Of a stretch of 64,000 nt of DNA, positions 1 to 8,613 are shown piece after piece. The stretch spans positions 1 through 64,000 of the forward strand of contig JAILFN010000009.1 of assembly GCA_024697545.1 (NCBI GenBank), in the 5' to 3' direction. This stretch comes from Ruminococcus sp. GTDB lineage: Bacteria > Bacillota > Clostridia > Oscillospirales > Ruminococcaceae. The notes under the pieces were generated by a model. The model made no database searches. It was given only the letters and a program-made list of their open reading frames with translations, and was not told the origin of the DNA. Every line of letters begins with the position of its first letter. Within the stretch, counting starts at the first letter, position 1. The position numbers and the translations under genes are program-made.

Positions 1-44
1 AAAACTTGCAGAACGTTTGCTTTAAGCTTCGTTCTTTTCTTTTT

Positions 45-99
45 GCTGTCTTTCGTGGGACAGCTTATTTATTATACATCATTTCTTTCAGTTTGTCAA
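45..99 (-). promoter_or_regulatory. Downstream tandem promoter with hairpin leader, reading out of the window
   Basis: On the minus strand TTGACA (94-99) and TATAAT (71-76) are 17 bp apart. The early transcript would contain a hairpin, GCTGTC at 45-50 pairing with GACAGC at 59-64. The region from -10 to hairpin is nearly identical to that of the promoter at 185-238. The transcribed gene lies left of the window. Confidence 0.7.
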
Positions 100-184
100 T
101 TAACTGTTAGTAAATTAATTTTGAACTGTTTTTGAACGATGTTTTTTTGCTGTACTCCTTTTTGGACTCTTGAACTTTTCGTTC

Positions 185-238
185 CTGTCTTTCGTGAGAC
201 AGCTTAATTATTATATCACCGAATGTGGCGTTTGTCAA
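185..238 (-). promoter_or_regulatory. Upstream tandem promoter with duplicated leader
   Basis: Minus-strand TTGACA (233-238) and TATAAT (210-215), 17 bp apart, followed by a hairpin with arms at 185-189 and 198-202. The -10-to-hairpin segment repeats that at 46-77. Two strong promoters in series with the same leader suggest a highly expressed, perhaps stable-RNA, operon beyond the left edge. That last step is inference. Confidence 0.65.
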
Positions 239-452
239 CACCTTTTTTCGATTTTTTTCATCTTTGGTTGTTTGCATAATTTATTTCGTTTTACTTGATC
301 TATTTTCTCATTTTCGTTATTTTTGCTGTTGATTCTTTGTTGATTTCTCTTGGGAGCTTGTTGGGTGGGGGTGAAAACGTACATTTATATTGATACGGCG
401 CCCCCCGTTTGTTCGGGAACGCCGTATCCTGTGCTGTATGTCTGCTTATAAT
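239..452. other. AT-rich intergenic stretch with possible GH5 terminator hairpin
   Basis: No convincing gene. A 9-bp perfect stem (392-400 with 420-428) lies just beyond the GH5 stop codon on the minus strand. It is not followed by a long U-tract, so terminator function is uncertain. The rest is T-rich with no further signal I can support. Confidence 0.4.
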
Positions 453-1631
453 TCAGCTCTTATATTTCTTGCCCTGTTCGATTATAACACCTACCAGTTC
501 GGGTGTGCGCCACTCGGCAGGTGCTTCACGTCCCATAAGACCGAAATTCTCTCCGTTGCCGAAGAAGGCATTGTTGTCCCACCATATCATCGGCACATGA
601 TTCTCGGCACCGTAGCCTATGTACTTCTCGGCACAGGCTATGCGGTCTTCAAGATTATCCTTGTTAACCGTGCCGTACTCGCCGATTATAACGGGGATAT
701 TCTTCGAGAGGAATAGATCCTTCAGATTATAAAAGAGCGAATCTATCTCCGTGTTGTTCTCGTCGAACTTGTCTGTGCCGTTGATGTCGAGCGCCATGGA
801 ATAGGGCAGATAGGCATGGACGGACACTATTACCTTATCGTCGTTCTCGGGCAGCCAGATCTGCTCCAGAGCGTTCCTTGTCGAAGATGCCGCATATCCC
901 GTAAGCATAAGGTGGCGCTTTTCATTATTGCCGCCCGTGGCACGCACAGTGTCGTAGAAAGCCTTCGCGTAATCCGCCACTACAAGCTGTCCCTCGTTAT
1001 CGCCGCCGTTCCATTCAACGTTGGTACCGCGCTTTCTCGGCTCGTTCAGACCCTCAAAGATAAGGTGCTCGTCATAGCCCTTGAATTCCTCGGCCATCTG
1101 CTTCCAGAGGGCAGTAAGCTGCTCGATATCCTGTGCCTTGTCCTCCTCCGTCGGGAAATACCACTCCTCGTGGTGTGTGTTCAGTATAACGAACATACCG
1201 TTGTTTATGCCCCAGTCTACCACCTCATGGATCCTCGCCATCCACTCGGGGTCTACGTTATAGTTCTCGTCCATATGGCTGTCCCATGTTACGGGCAGAC
1301 GGAATACATCAAAGCCTGTGTCGTGCAGCAGCTTTATCATGTCCTCTGTAGTGGTGTTCGGCTGCCATGCAGTCTCGTTGCCCAGACCCAGATCGCCCGT
1401 CGCGTCAAAGGTATTGCCGAGGTTCCAGCCCACCGACATCTCCTGCACCAGTTCCCATGAAGAGATGTCGCGTATCTCCATATTTACCTCCTGCTTGGTA
1501 TCTGCCGTACCCGCGGAGCTTTTCTCAGAACTGCTGCTCTTGCCTTCTTCCGTCTTCTTTCCGCAGGCAGACAGGCAGCCCATGCACATTACGACTGCAA
1601 GCACAGCCGCAGTTATCTTCTTTATGCTCAT
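453..1631 (-). CDS. Membrane-anchored GH5 glycoside hydrolase (cellulase-like lipoprotein)
   Basis: A 392-residue GH5 (beta/alpha)8 hydrolase that should cleave beta-1,4-glucan or a related plant polysaccharide outside the membrane. Residues 1-23 form a lipoprotein signal ending in LSAC (Cys23), followed by a Ser/Lys/Glu-rich linker to about 50. Expected GH5 marks are the NTHH strand near 151, the acid/base Glu197 in GLNEPR, a VHAY strand near 271 and the nucleophile Glu318 in IIGEYG. No carbohydrate-binding module or dockerin is seen. The start at 1631 is chosen over an upstream in-frame extension because an AAGGAG site precedes it and the signal peptide begins there. It is the last gene of the epimerase operon. 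GH5 subfamily 4 is likely but not provable here. Confidence 0.9.
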   Translation of the reverse strand: MSIKKITAAVLAVVMCMGCLSACGKKTEEGKSSSSEKSSAGTADTKQEVNMEIRDISSWELVQEMSVGWNLGNTFDATGDLGLGNETAWQPNTTTEDMIKLLHDTGFDVFRLPVTWDSHMDENYNVDPEWMARIHEVVDWGINNGMFVILNTHHEEWYFPTEEDKAQDIEQLTALWKQMAEEFKGYDEHLIFEGLNEPRKRGTNVEWNGGDNEGQLVVADYAKAFYDTVRATGGNNEKRHLMLTGYAASSTRNALEQIWLPENDDKVIVSVHAYLPYSMALDINGTDKFDENNTEIDSLFYNLKDLFLSKNIPVIIGEYGTVNKDNLEDRIACAEKYIGYGAENHVPMIWWDNNAFFGNGENFGLMGREAPAEWRTPELVGVIIEQGKKYKS

Positions 1632-1645
1632 AAATCCAACACTCC

Positions 1646-2872
1646 TTAGTATATAAATCTGACAGCTCTTGCGATAACAAGATGCTCCCTTTCGTATTTT
1701 GACAGCTTCTCTGTACGGCACGGATGATTGGTGATCCCGTAGGAGCTTGTAAAGTGTACCATCTTCCCGCCGCCGATATACATCCCGACATGACCGATGC
1801 CGTCGTTTACATAGACGGGGTCGGTCTCCTGATTGTTTGTCGAGCATATGAAGAACACAAGGTCGCCCTTTTTGAGCGCGGAATAGTCCACCCGCCTTGC
1901 AGGGTCTGCGAACTCATATATCCTGACGCCGTTCTTCTTCGACTTGAGCTTTATATTATCGTATACCATCTTTCCGCCCATGTTCGCCTGTTCCTCGGCG
2001 TTGTGCTCCATATACCAGCCTATCCGCAGATAGCTGAGCTTTGTGAGCCCCGAGCAGTCGGAGCGTGTTTCGTTCTTTCCGACATATTCGCCGCACAGCA
2101 CATAGGTCTGCTTTCTCTTGCGGCTCATGGAAAGGGCGTAGTCGGTCACCTTTTTCCTCATGGCAGAAACAGACCTCACCCCGACCTCGGCGGAAACGTT
2201 TTTTACATAATAGGTAACGTACTTGTAAAGCTGCTCATTGTTCTCGTTCTTTCCGTTCTTGACGGGCAGATACACCCTGACATACTCCGCCGACACCTCC
2301 GATAGAGGTCTTCCCGCAGCAGCCTTGCCCTGCGCATCGGTCAGCACACCGCGGCATATCACGGTCGAGCCCTGAGCATTCTTAGGCACCATGCTCCCGC
2401 CCGACAGACGATAGAGCACAGCCCCCTTTTTCACCGCGAACCAGTCCTTCTTCGCAGTCCTTACGGTGCGTTGAGAGACAGTGCTGCCGCCGTCTGGCAG
2501 CATCGCCTTCACTTTGATAGTATACTGCTTCCCGCCCTTGAACAGGCTCTCGCCGTCGTGGGTAAGGGTCATCCTGCCCGAAAGAGCCGCGAGCTTTTTT
2601 GATGTGTAGCTGCGTATCTTGTTGCCGCCGACATACACCCTGAACACAGTGCCTTCGGGGAACTCATTCACATTGGCGACCGTCAGTGCCAGCTTGCTGC
2701 CGTACACATCTGCCGTTTTCAGCTCGGGAGCTGCCGTCTGCTCGGCAAAGGCGGTGATGCCGCCTGCGAGCCCCGCTTCGGGAAGCAGAGGCAGACAGCC
2801 GCCGCCGAACGTCAATACCGCAGCTGCTGCAAAAGCCGCCGCACCTCTTGCAATACTATACATACAGATCAC
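1646..2872 (-). CDS. Secreted NlpC/P60-family peptidase
   Basis: A 408-residue exported protein whose C-terminal third (about 260-408) is an NlpC/P60 papain-like domain, a family that usually cuts peptidoglycan stem peptides. The catalytic Cys273 is in RSDCSG and the catalytic His361 in IGHVGMYIGGG. Residues 1-43 are a long hydrophobic signal region ending near ITAFAEQ. Residues 50-130 look like an immunoglobulin or Fn3-like fold and 140-230 are unassigned. The start overlaps the PHP gene stop as ATGA, so translation is probably coupled; an internal Met four codons in is possible. Its place in a cellobiose/glucan operon is unusual for a cell-wall enzyme. Confidence 0.85.
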   Translation of the reverse strand: MICMYSIARGAAAFAAAAVLTFGGGCLPLLPEAGLAGGITAFAEQTAAPELKTADVYGSKLALTVANVNEFPEGTVFRVYVGGNKIRSYTSKKLAALSGRMTLTHDGESLFKGGKQYTIKVKAMLPDGGSTVSQRTVRTAKKDWFAVKKGAVLYRLSGGSMVPKNAQGSTVICRGVLTDAQGKAAAGRPLSEVSAEYVRVYLPVKNGKNENNEQLYKYVTYYVKNVSAEVGVRSVSAMRKKVTDYALSMSRKRKQTYVLCGEYVGKNETRSDCSGLTKLSYLRIGWYMEHNAEEQANMGGKMVYDNIKLKSKKNGVRIYEFADPARRVDYSALKKGDLVFFICSTNNQETDPVYVNDGIGHVGMYIGGGKMVHFTSSYGITNHPCRTEKLSKYEREHLVIARAVRFIY

Positions 2873-3552
2873 CCGTTCATATGCCGCAGTCCCGCTATGC
2901 GATCCTGCTTTACTGCCGTGATGTAATCATCTATCGTCTTTATCTCAAACTCTGTCTCAACGCCGTAGAACCTGCCGCCGTCAACGACATGGTGGCAGTC
3001 CGAGCCTGCCGTTTTTACAAAGCCGAACTGATCTGCGTACCACATAGCCCGACTGTCGCTGACGGGGTCGCGGTTGCCCGCGTTGTACACTTCGACACCG
3101 TCGCAGTGATAGGGCAGCAGCCTGATATCCCTGATGTAATCCGCCTGACGGAAGGGGTGAGCCTGCACCACGATGCCGCCCGACTCATGCACTCTGTCGC
3201 AAAGCTCATGCACCGATATGCCCAGCATATCGGGGTTGTCCTTTAGCCACTGCTTGTCCAAGCCGTAGATAAGGAAGTCCGAAGTACCCCACGAGAACTC
3301 AATGCCGAACAGAACGTTCAGACCCAGCTCCCCGCCGCGCTCCTTCGCGTGTTCAAAGCCCAGGCAGTACATATCCATCTGCTCTTCCCAGGGCCGTGAG
3401 CGGTCTACGGCGGTGTTGCCGTTTACAAAGTGGTCTGTTATTATGATAGTATCATACCCCAGCCCCTTGTACTGTTCCGCCTGCTCGGCACCCGATGCGG
3501 ATGCACAGGCAGAGCCCTCTTTGGTATGCAGATGTGTTTCGGTCAGAAACAT
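2869..3552 (-). CDS. PHP-domain phosphoesterase
   Basis: A 227-residue protein covering a whole PHP domain, a metal-dependent phosphoesterase fold related to histidinol phosphatase and the PolC/DnaE PHP module. Metal-ligand motifs appear in order: THLHT near the start, TDH near 40, the Glu of FGIEFSW near 85, QAHPF near 132 and GSDCHH near 183. The start codon overlaps the epimerase stop by one base (TGATG), giving tight coupling. The substrate is unknown; sugar phosphates or nucleotides are typical of the family. No signal peptide. Confidence 0.85.
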   Translation of the reverse strand: MFLTETHLHTKEGSACASASGAEQAEQYKGLGYDTIIITDHFVNGNTAVDRSRPWEEQMDMYCLGFEHAKERGGELGLNVLFGIEFSWGTSDFLIYGLDKQWLKDNPDMLGISVHELCDRVHESGGIVVQAHPFRQADYIRDIRLLPYHCDGVEVYNAGNRDPVSDSRAMWYADQFGFVKTAGSDCHHVVDGGRFYGVETEFEIKTIDDYITAVKQDRIAGLRHMNG

Positions 3553-4724
3553 CAGAAGTCCACGCCCCTTTTTATCATTTCAAGGCACATACGACCGTTG
3601 TGATAGGGGCACTTCCAGGGACCCGTTTCCTCCTTGAAGTCGTGGGGGATACCCTCGCGGGTGACTTCCGAATACCACTCGCCACCCTCACGCTTGTCGA
3701 TGACGCTTTGCTTGATGTACTCCCAGATGCCCTTTGCGGCATCGAGGTATCTGCTGTCACCGCTGTGCTGATAAGCATTGACGAATCCTACTATCCCCTC
3801 TGCCTGCACCCACCACACGCGGGTGGTGTCTATCCTGTCATTCTCACGCTCGTTATTGAGAGCGCCGCCGTCTATGGCGATATCATAGATATTCCCTGCA
3901 AGTCTCAGGTCAAGGGCGTTGAACTTTTTGATAAGCTCGCTGTCGCCCAGCACCTCGACCGCGCGGTCGGTGAGCCAGCTGGCTTCGATATCATGGCCGA
4001 AGGAATGGATATCACCTAGCACGTTGAAATCATCATCAAAAAACACCCTGAGAGCGTTTCTGTCGTAGTCGAATATCTTGTCCTCAACTATTTTAAGCTG
4101 ATACCTGAGCGCTTCTGCGACCTTCTCCGACCTGTTCATGCGGTAAAGCTCGGTGTAGGCTTCGATGAGGTGCAGCACGGTGTTCATCGTCTTCTTTGTC
4201 AGAATGCCGTTTTCCGAAAGCTCTTCGTTATCCTCGGGCTTCCAGCCGCGGGTGAATGCTTCGCCGTGACCCGTCCTGCCGTCGGGCGTTCTGGTCTCAA
4301 TATCCTCAAACAGCTTTTCCGCAAGTTCAAGAGCCTGCTTTTCGCCCGTTGCGTTATAGTAAGCGCTGAGGGCATAGATTGCAAAGGCTATGTTATAGGT
4401 ATACTTGCGGTCGTCGGAGGGCTTGCCGTCAAAGGTGGTCGCCCAGAACACACCGCCCTGCTCACGGTCTATGCAGCAATCGCGGACGTACTTATATGCG
4501 TGGTCTGCAAGTGTGCGGTACTTTTCACCGCCCAGCACCGAGCAGCACTCGGAAAAGAACCAGAGTATACGCGAATGGAGTATGACCCCCTTGTCTGCTT
4601 TCCTGTCAAGCTCCAGCCCGAAGCTCTTATAGCCGTAGAACCCTCCGAACTCGTCATCACGAAGTGTTGCCCAGTAAGGCACTATATGGTTCTCCAGCTC
4701 ATTTTTGATCTCATTCAATATCAT
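3552..4724 (-). CDS. Cellobiose 2-epimerase (AGE family)
   Basis: A 390-residue cytoplasmic (alpha/alpha)6-barrel enzyme of the N-acylglucosamine/cellobiose 2-epimerase family, converting cellobiose to glucosyl-mannose in beta-1,4-gluco- or mannooligosaccharide use. It resembles the Ruminococcus albus enzyme closely along its length, including RDDEFGGFYGY near the start, TMNTVLHLIEAYTELY near 190, the catalytic-region SFGHDIEASW near 248 and CPYHNGRMC near the C-terminus. Start 4724 has an AGGAGA site upstream. It leads the operon of epimerase, PHP, NlpC/P60 and GH5. No mannosylglucose phosphorylase, the usual partner, is in the window. Confidence 0.92.
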   Translation of the reverse strand: MILNEIKNELENHIVPYWATLRDDEFGGFYGYKSFGLELDRKADKGVILHSRILWFFSECCSVLGGEKYRTLADHAYKYVRDCCIDREQGGVFWATTFDGKPSDDRKYTYNIAFAIYALSAYYNATGEKQALELAEKLFEDIETRTPDGRTGHGEAFTRGWKPEDNEELSENGILTKKTMNTVLHLIEAYTELYRMNRSEKVAEALRYQLKIVEDKIFDYDRNALRVFFDDDFNVLGDIHSFGHDIEASWLTDRAVEVLGDSELIKKFNALDLRLAGNIYDIAIDGGALNNERENDRIDTTRVWWVQAEGIVGFVNAYQHSGDSRYLDAAKGIWEYIKQSVIDKREGGEWYSEVTREGIPHDFKEETGPWKCPYHNGRMCLEMIKRGVDF

Positions 4725-4892
4725 ATTCCTATCTCCTTTTATAACGCGGCATCGCCCGTTTGGCGTATTCCCTTATATTTCTGCCGCGGCACAGGTCTGT
4801 GCTTTTACCCGGTCTTACGACCTCCGGCATACATCCTGCCGTCCGTCCGCAAGCTTTCTGCGCGAAAGAGCGTTGCAGAGGCGGGCGGACTG
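4725..4892. other. Intergenic spacer with a long GC-rich hairpin
   Basis: An inverted repeat with arms near 4839-4853 and 4880-4891 lies just beyond the DUF1015 stop on the minus strand. It lacks a clear U-tract, so it may be a weak terminator or an mRNA-stabilising structure. No consensus promoter for the epimerase operon was found here. Confidence 0.35.
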
Positions 4893-6167
4893 TTACTTCT
4901 CTTCGACTATCTTTCTCGCCTCGATGTAGTATCTCTTATCGCGGGCGTGACCCATCGAGAATGTCTTTCTCGGCAGAGCGCCGTCTGCGATGACCGTCGG
5001 GAACAGCTCCTCCTTGCCCATATCGGGGAGCAGGAAGCCAAGCGAGCCGTTGTCCTTTGAAAGCTTTTCCACCACCTCGGTACCGTGGATATAGTCGATG
5101 CCCGCGCCGTTGTCGCTGCACCACTTATCGAGGAAATTCTGCAAGGTGCCTACGGTCAGCTTGCTTGAAGTATTGCCCGCGGTGTACCATACCGTCTTGC
5201 CGTTATTCACTATACCGAAGCACTGTGCGCCCTCTGTTCTGCCCTCATGCAGATCCAGAGCTGAGGTGATATCGACAATGAGCTGCTCCTCGTCAGCGCC
5301 TGTAACTATGCGGTGGATAGCCTCAAAGTTGAGGGCGGGAGAATGAAGGTTCACGATCTCCGCGAGGGCAAAGCGTGCGGGGTGAGCCGAAAGATCCTTA
5401 TCGGGATTTTCCGCCTTGAGCTGCTCATAGAACGCCTTTGCGGTGGCGAGCGAATGGTTGCCGTCGCCCATAGCGTAGGTAAGGGTGGGAACTCCCGACA
5501 GACCGTAGCGCTTGTCGAACTCCGACTGCTGCTCGAACTGCTCCAGCTCCATTATGAGCATATCGCGGGTCTTGGGGTCAAGGAGCCAGCCCTCGATCCT
5601 GCCGCCGCCCTGCATCAGCTCAAAGCTGTAAAGCTTGCGGAAGCTGTCTTTCTTTTCTGCCAGCGGCTCGATGATGGTCTTTGCCGCATCGTCGATGAGT
5701 ATCATTATATGGGGAAGCTCGATGGGTGCTGCCTGACGCACCTTTACGCGGGGCGGTATACGCTCGATAACGGTAGCCTCGGTAGCGCGTATCTGCGAAG
5801 TCGAGCCTTTATTATAGTCATACTGTTCAAGGTCAACAGCGCCGACAAGACCCGCCCTGAGTATGCCGTCGGTCTGGGTGCGCTCAACGTATATCAGTGC
5901 CTGAGGCAGCTCCTCGAAAACGCCGCTGTCGAGGTAGCCGTACATATTCTTGTGTATGCGGTCTATCCTTTCGTCAACATCGGCTTCACCGAGGTATACT
6001 TCGGGAAGTATAAGGTCAAGGGTCGAAACGTTGTCCTTTGTGATCTCACGGGTCTCTTCCCAGTACTCCGGCTCCGAGGTGAACTGATCGCAGGCGATGA
6101 CCGCCCACTTGCTGAGGTCTGTGTCGTTCGGCAGAAGTATATCTGCGGGTACGAATGCTGTTGACAT
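4893..6167 (-). CDS. DUF1015 family protein
   Basis: A 424-residue cytoplasmic protein of the DUF1015 family, which shares the ParB/Srx-like fold with archaeal free-serine kinase SerK. The hallmark GDGNHSLATAKA is near 245, with the N-terminal FVPADILLP also typical. Its bacterial function is not established, so no substrate is assigned; a small-molecule kinase role would be inference. Start at 6167 is chosen because the AAAGG site is 9 bases upstream; the Met three codons earlier abuts it. Promoter at 6260-6288. Whether it is co-transcribed with the epimerase operon downstream is unclear. Confidence 0.85.
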   Translation of the reverse strand: MSTAFVPADILLPNDTDLSKWAVIACDQFTSEPEYWEETREITKDNVSTLDLILPEVYLGEADVDERIDRIHKNMYGYLDSGVFEELPQALIYVERTQTDGILRAGLVGAVDLEQYDYNKGSTSQIRATEATVIERIPPRVKVRQAAPIELPHIMILIDDAAKTIIEPLAEKKDSFRKLYSFELMQGGGRIEGWLLDPKTRDMLIMELEQFEQQSEFDKRYGLSGVPTLTYAMGDGNHSLATAKAFYEQLKAENPDKDLSAHPARFALAEIVNLHSPALNFEAIHRIVTGADEEQLIVDITSALDLHEGRTEGAQCFGIVNNGKTVWYTAGNTSSKLTVGTLQNFLDKWCSDNGAGIDYIHGTEVVEKLSKDNGSLGFLLPDMGKEELFPTVIADGALPRKTFSMGHARDKRYYIEARKIVEEK

Positions 6168-6259
6168 ATCTATCATCCTTTCGCTGATACTGCGTCCCTT
6201 CCGCCAGTCTTTTGAACAAGCCCGAAAACGGCGGAGGGGCGGGCGTTTGGTTTAAAATC

Positions 6260-6288
6260 ATTATATACCAATTCGGGTGCAAAGTCAA
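6260..6288 (-). promoter_or_regulatory. Promoter of the DUF1015 gene
   Basis: Minus-strand TTGACT (6283-6288), 17-bp spacer, TATAAT (6260-6265). It is divergent from, and only 15 bp away from, the rightward promoter at 6304-6332. Confidence 0.75.
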
Positions 6289-6303
6289 TAGAAATTTTAT
6301 TAA

Positions 6304-6332
6304 TTGACAGGCTTATAATAATGTGCTATACT
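6304..6332 (+). promoter_or_regulatory. Promoter of the flavodoxin/GyrI-like operon
   Basis: TTGACA (6304-6309), 17-bp spacer, TATACT (6327-6332), about 40 bp upstream of the start codon at 6370. Confidence 0.8.
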
Positions 6333-6369
6333 GTTATCTGAAACACATATACCAAAGGAGATGTCATTC

Positions 6370-7065
6370 ATGAAGACCGTCATAATCCACGGGCAGAGCC
6401 ACAAGGGCTCGACTTACCACATAGCGCGGCAGCTTGCCGAAAAGGTCGGAGGAGAGATAACAGAGTTTTTCCTCCCCCGCGACTTCGGAGAGTTCTGTCT
6501 CGGCTGTACGCAGTGCTTTAACGAGCATGAATCGAAATGTCCTCACTATGAAAAACTAAGCCCCATTACCGAAGCACTTGACGCTTCGGATCTTATAATA
6601 CTCGCAAGCCCCGTGTATGTATACCACGCGACAGGCGCCATGAAGGCATTCCTCGACCACTACGGCTACCGCTGGATGGTACACTCTCCCGAAGGCTCGA
6701 TGTTCACAAAGCAGGGCGTTGCGATATCGACAGCCGCGGGTGCTGGCATGAAGTCTGCCATCAAGGACATGGCGGACAGCCTGTTCTTCTGGGGCGTGGC
6801 TAAGATATATAAATACGGCACGGGCGTGGCGGCGGCAGACTGGGACGGGATTTCCGAAAAGAAAAAGCAGGCGATAGACCGCAGGACCACCGCCCTTGCA
6901 AACGCCATAAAATCAAAGGAAGGCAGAGTCACGCCCGCCTTGAAGACCAGAGCGTTCTTCTTCATCATGCACCTGATGCAGAGAAAGGGCTTCAATCCCC
7001 GTGATGTCAAGCACTGGAATGAGCACGGCTGGACCGGCAAGGCAAGACCCTGGAAGGAGCGCTGA
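6370..7065 (+). CDS. Flavodoxin-like NAD(P)H-dependent FMN reductase family protein
   Basis: A 231-residue cytoplasmic flavodoxin-fold protein of the NADPH-dependent FMN reductase/iron-sulfur flavoprotein group. The FMN phosphate loop is GQSHKGSTYHIA near residue 8, followed by a cysteine cluster FCLGCTQC near 42 with a further Cys near 57, then the SPVYVYHATGAMKAFLDH segment near 80. The Cys cluster could be redox-active or bind a cluster, though its spacing is not diagnostic. The start at 6370 lies 9 bases after AAAGGAG; an ATG at 6361 is directly against that site. It is followed 3 bases later by the GyrI-like gene. Confidence 0.85.
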   Translation: MKTVIIHGQSHKGSTYHIARQLAEKVGGEITEFFLPRDFGEFCLGCTQCFNEHESKCPHYEKLSPITEALDASDLIILASPVYVYHATGAMKAFLDHYGYRWMVHSPEGSMFTKQGVAISTAAGAGMKSAIKDMADSLFFWGVAKIYKYGTGVAAADWDGISEKKKQAIDRRTTALANAIKSKEGRVTPALKTRAFFFIMHLMQRKGFNPRDVKHWNEHGWTGKARPWKER

Positions 7066-7068
7066 ACG

Positions 7069-7695
7069 ATGGCTTTTGATTATAAGAAAGAGTACAAGGA
7101 ATACTATATGCCGCCGAAAAAGCCCGTGATCGTGACGGTGCCGCCCATGAACTACATTGCGGTGAGGGGTCACGGCGACCCCAATGCGGAGGACGGCGAG
7201 TACAAGCAGGCGATAGAGCTGCTATACGGGATCGCGTATACGATAAAGATGAGCAAAAAAGGCAGCCGCGCCATTGAAGGGTACTTTGATTTCGTGGTGC
7301 CGCCGCTCGAGGGCTTCTGGTGGCAGGAGGGCATTGCAGGTGCTGACTACTCCCGCAAGGAGGACTTCAAGTGGATATCGCTCATCCGCCTGCCCGATTT
7401 TGTGACGAGAGCCGACTTTGAATGGGCAGCAGCCGAAGCAGAGAAGAAGAAAAAGACCGACTTCTCAAAAGCGGAGTTCCTCAGCTGTGACGAGGGACTT
7501 TGCGTGCAGTGTATGCACATCGGTCCCTATGACAGCGAGCCCGACACCGTTCGGCTGATGCACGAATTTATGGAAAGCGAGGGCTATATCCTCGACATCG
7601 GCGGCGAGAGGTATCACCACGAGATATATCTCTCAGACCCGCGAAAGACAGTGCCCGAAAAGCTCAAAACGGTGATACGGCATCCGATAAAATAA
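7069..7695 (+). CDS. GyrI-like small-molecule-binding domain protein
   Basis: A 208-residue stand-alone GyrI-like protein (the AraC/SHS2-type effector domain without DNA-binding helices). The motif PPMNYIAVRGHGDPN opens the domain, and CMHIGPYDSEP near 145 and HHEIYLSDPRK near 183 match the second repeat. These proteins bind or hydrolyse hydrophobic small molecules and cations. It sits 3 bases after the flavodoxin-like gene and is probably co-translated, suggesting a shared detoxification or redox role; that is inference. Confidence 0.85.
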   Translation: MAFDYKKEYKEYYMPPKKPVIVTVPPMNYIAVRGHGDPNAEDGEYKQAIELLYGIAYTIKMSKKGSRAIEGYFDFVVPPLEGFWWQEGIAGADYSRKEDFKWISLIRLPDFVTRADFEWAAAEAEKKKKTDFSKAEFLSCDEGLCVQCMHIGPYDSEPDTVRLMHEFMESEGYILDIGGERYHHEIYLSDPRKTVPEKLKTVIRHPIK

Positions 7696-7703
7696 TACAG
7701 CAG

Positions 7704-7734
7704 CGGGAGAGCGGACATTATTCCGGCTCTCCCG
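7704..7734. terminator. Terminator between convergent genes
   Basis: Nine-bp stem (7704-7712 with 7726-7734) placed between the GyrI-like stop and the ZIP stop. A TTT run follows on the plus strand only, so it mainly fits the rightward operon. Confidence 0.65.
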
Positions 7735-7741
7735 TTTGATC

Positions 7742-8542
7742 TTATCCCAGTGCCACATCAAGCACCATCATTATCGTAAAGCCTACCGCAAAGGACACCG
7801 TGCCGATATCCGAATGCTCGCCCGCCGACATCTCGGGGATAAGCTCCTCGACTACTACATATATCATAGCCCCTGCCGCAAAGCTCAGCAGATACGGCAT
7901 GGCGGGGATCACGGCGCTTGCGGCAAGTATCGTCAGCAGCGCCCCGACAGGCTCGACCGCACCCGAAAGCATACCCATAACAAAAGCACGCGGGCGGCTT
8001 GCCCCCGAAGCGTGCAGCGGCATCGAGATTATAGCGCCCTCGGGGAAATTCTGTATCGCTATGCCGACCGCCAGAGCCATGGCTCCTGCTGCGGTTATCC
8101 CGCCGCTCCCGCATATCAGCCCCGCATAGATGACACCCACCGCCATGCCCTCGGGGATATTGTGCAGCGTCACCGCAAGCAGCAGCATAGTGTCGCGGGA
8201 TATGCGGTCGGTAGGTATGCCCTCGGCTTTGTCGCTGTCGATGTGCAGATGAGGTATGAGCCTGTCGAGCAGCAGCAGAAAAGCGATGCCGAAGAGAAAG
8301 CCTGCCGCCGCGGGTATAAAGCCCAGCCTTCCCATGCTCTTTTCTGATTGTTCTATGGCGGGCAGCAGCAGGCTCCAGACGCTTGCCGCCACCATCACGC
8401 CCGCCGCAAAGCCCGTAAGCACCCGCTGAAGCGTCAGCCCGAGCTGCTTTTTCATAAACAGCACGCACGCCGCTCCCGCGGTAGTTCCTATAAACGGTAT
8501 CACAAGCCCCTTTGCCGTCTGCGTTATCATGTACATACTCAT
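7742..8542 (-). CDS. ZIP family metal transporter
   Basis: A 266-residue membrane protein of the ZIP (ZupT-like) family that imports divalent metals such as zinc, iron or manganese. About eight hydrophobic segments are visible. The two metal-site helices carry TLHNIPEGMAVG near 150 and IAIQNFPEGAI near 186, and EELIPE lies near 235. Start 8542 has AAGGAG at proper distance; an in-frame upstream TTG overlaps that site and is rejected. Its promoter is at 8634-8662 with a perfect palindrome at 8614-8631 just downstream of the -10, so repression by a metal-sensing regulator is likely. Confidence 0.9.
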   Translation of the reverse strand: MSMYMITQTAKGLVIPFIGTTAGAACVLFMKKQLGLTLQRVLTGFAAGVMVAASVWSLLLPAIEQSEKSMGRLGFIPAAAGFLFGIAFLLLLDRLIPHLHIDSDKAEGIPTDRISRDTMLLLAVTLHNIPEGMAVGVIYAGLICGSGGITAAGAMALAVGIAIQNFPEGAIISMPLHASGASRPRAFVMGMLSGAVEPVGALLTILAASAVIPAMPYLLSFAAGAMIYVVVEELIPEMSAGEHSDIGTVSFAVGFTIMMVLDVALG

Positions 8543-8613
8543 ATATATCACTCCTTCTTTCAAAACAGACCGATATCACATTATATGACACAGCATCGGG
8601 ATATGTCAATTTC

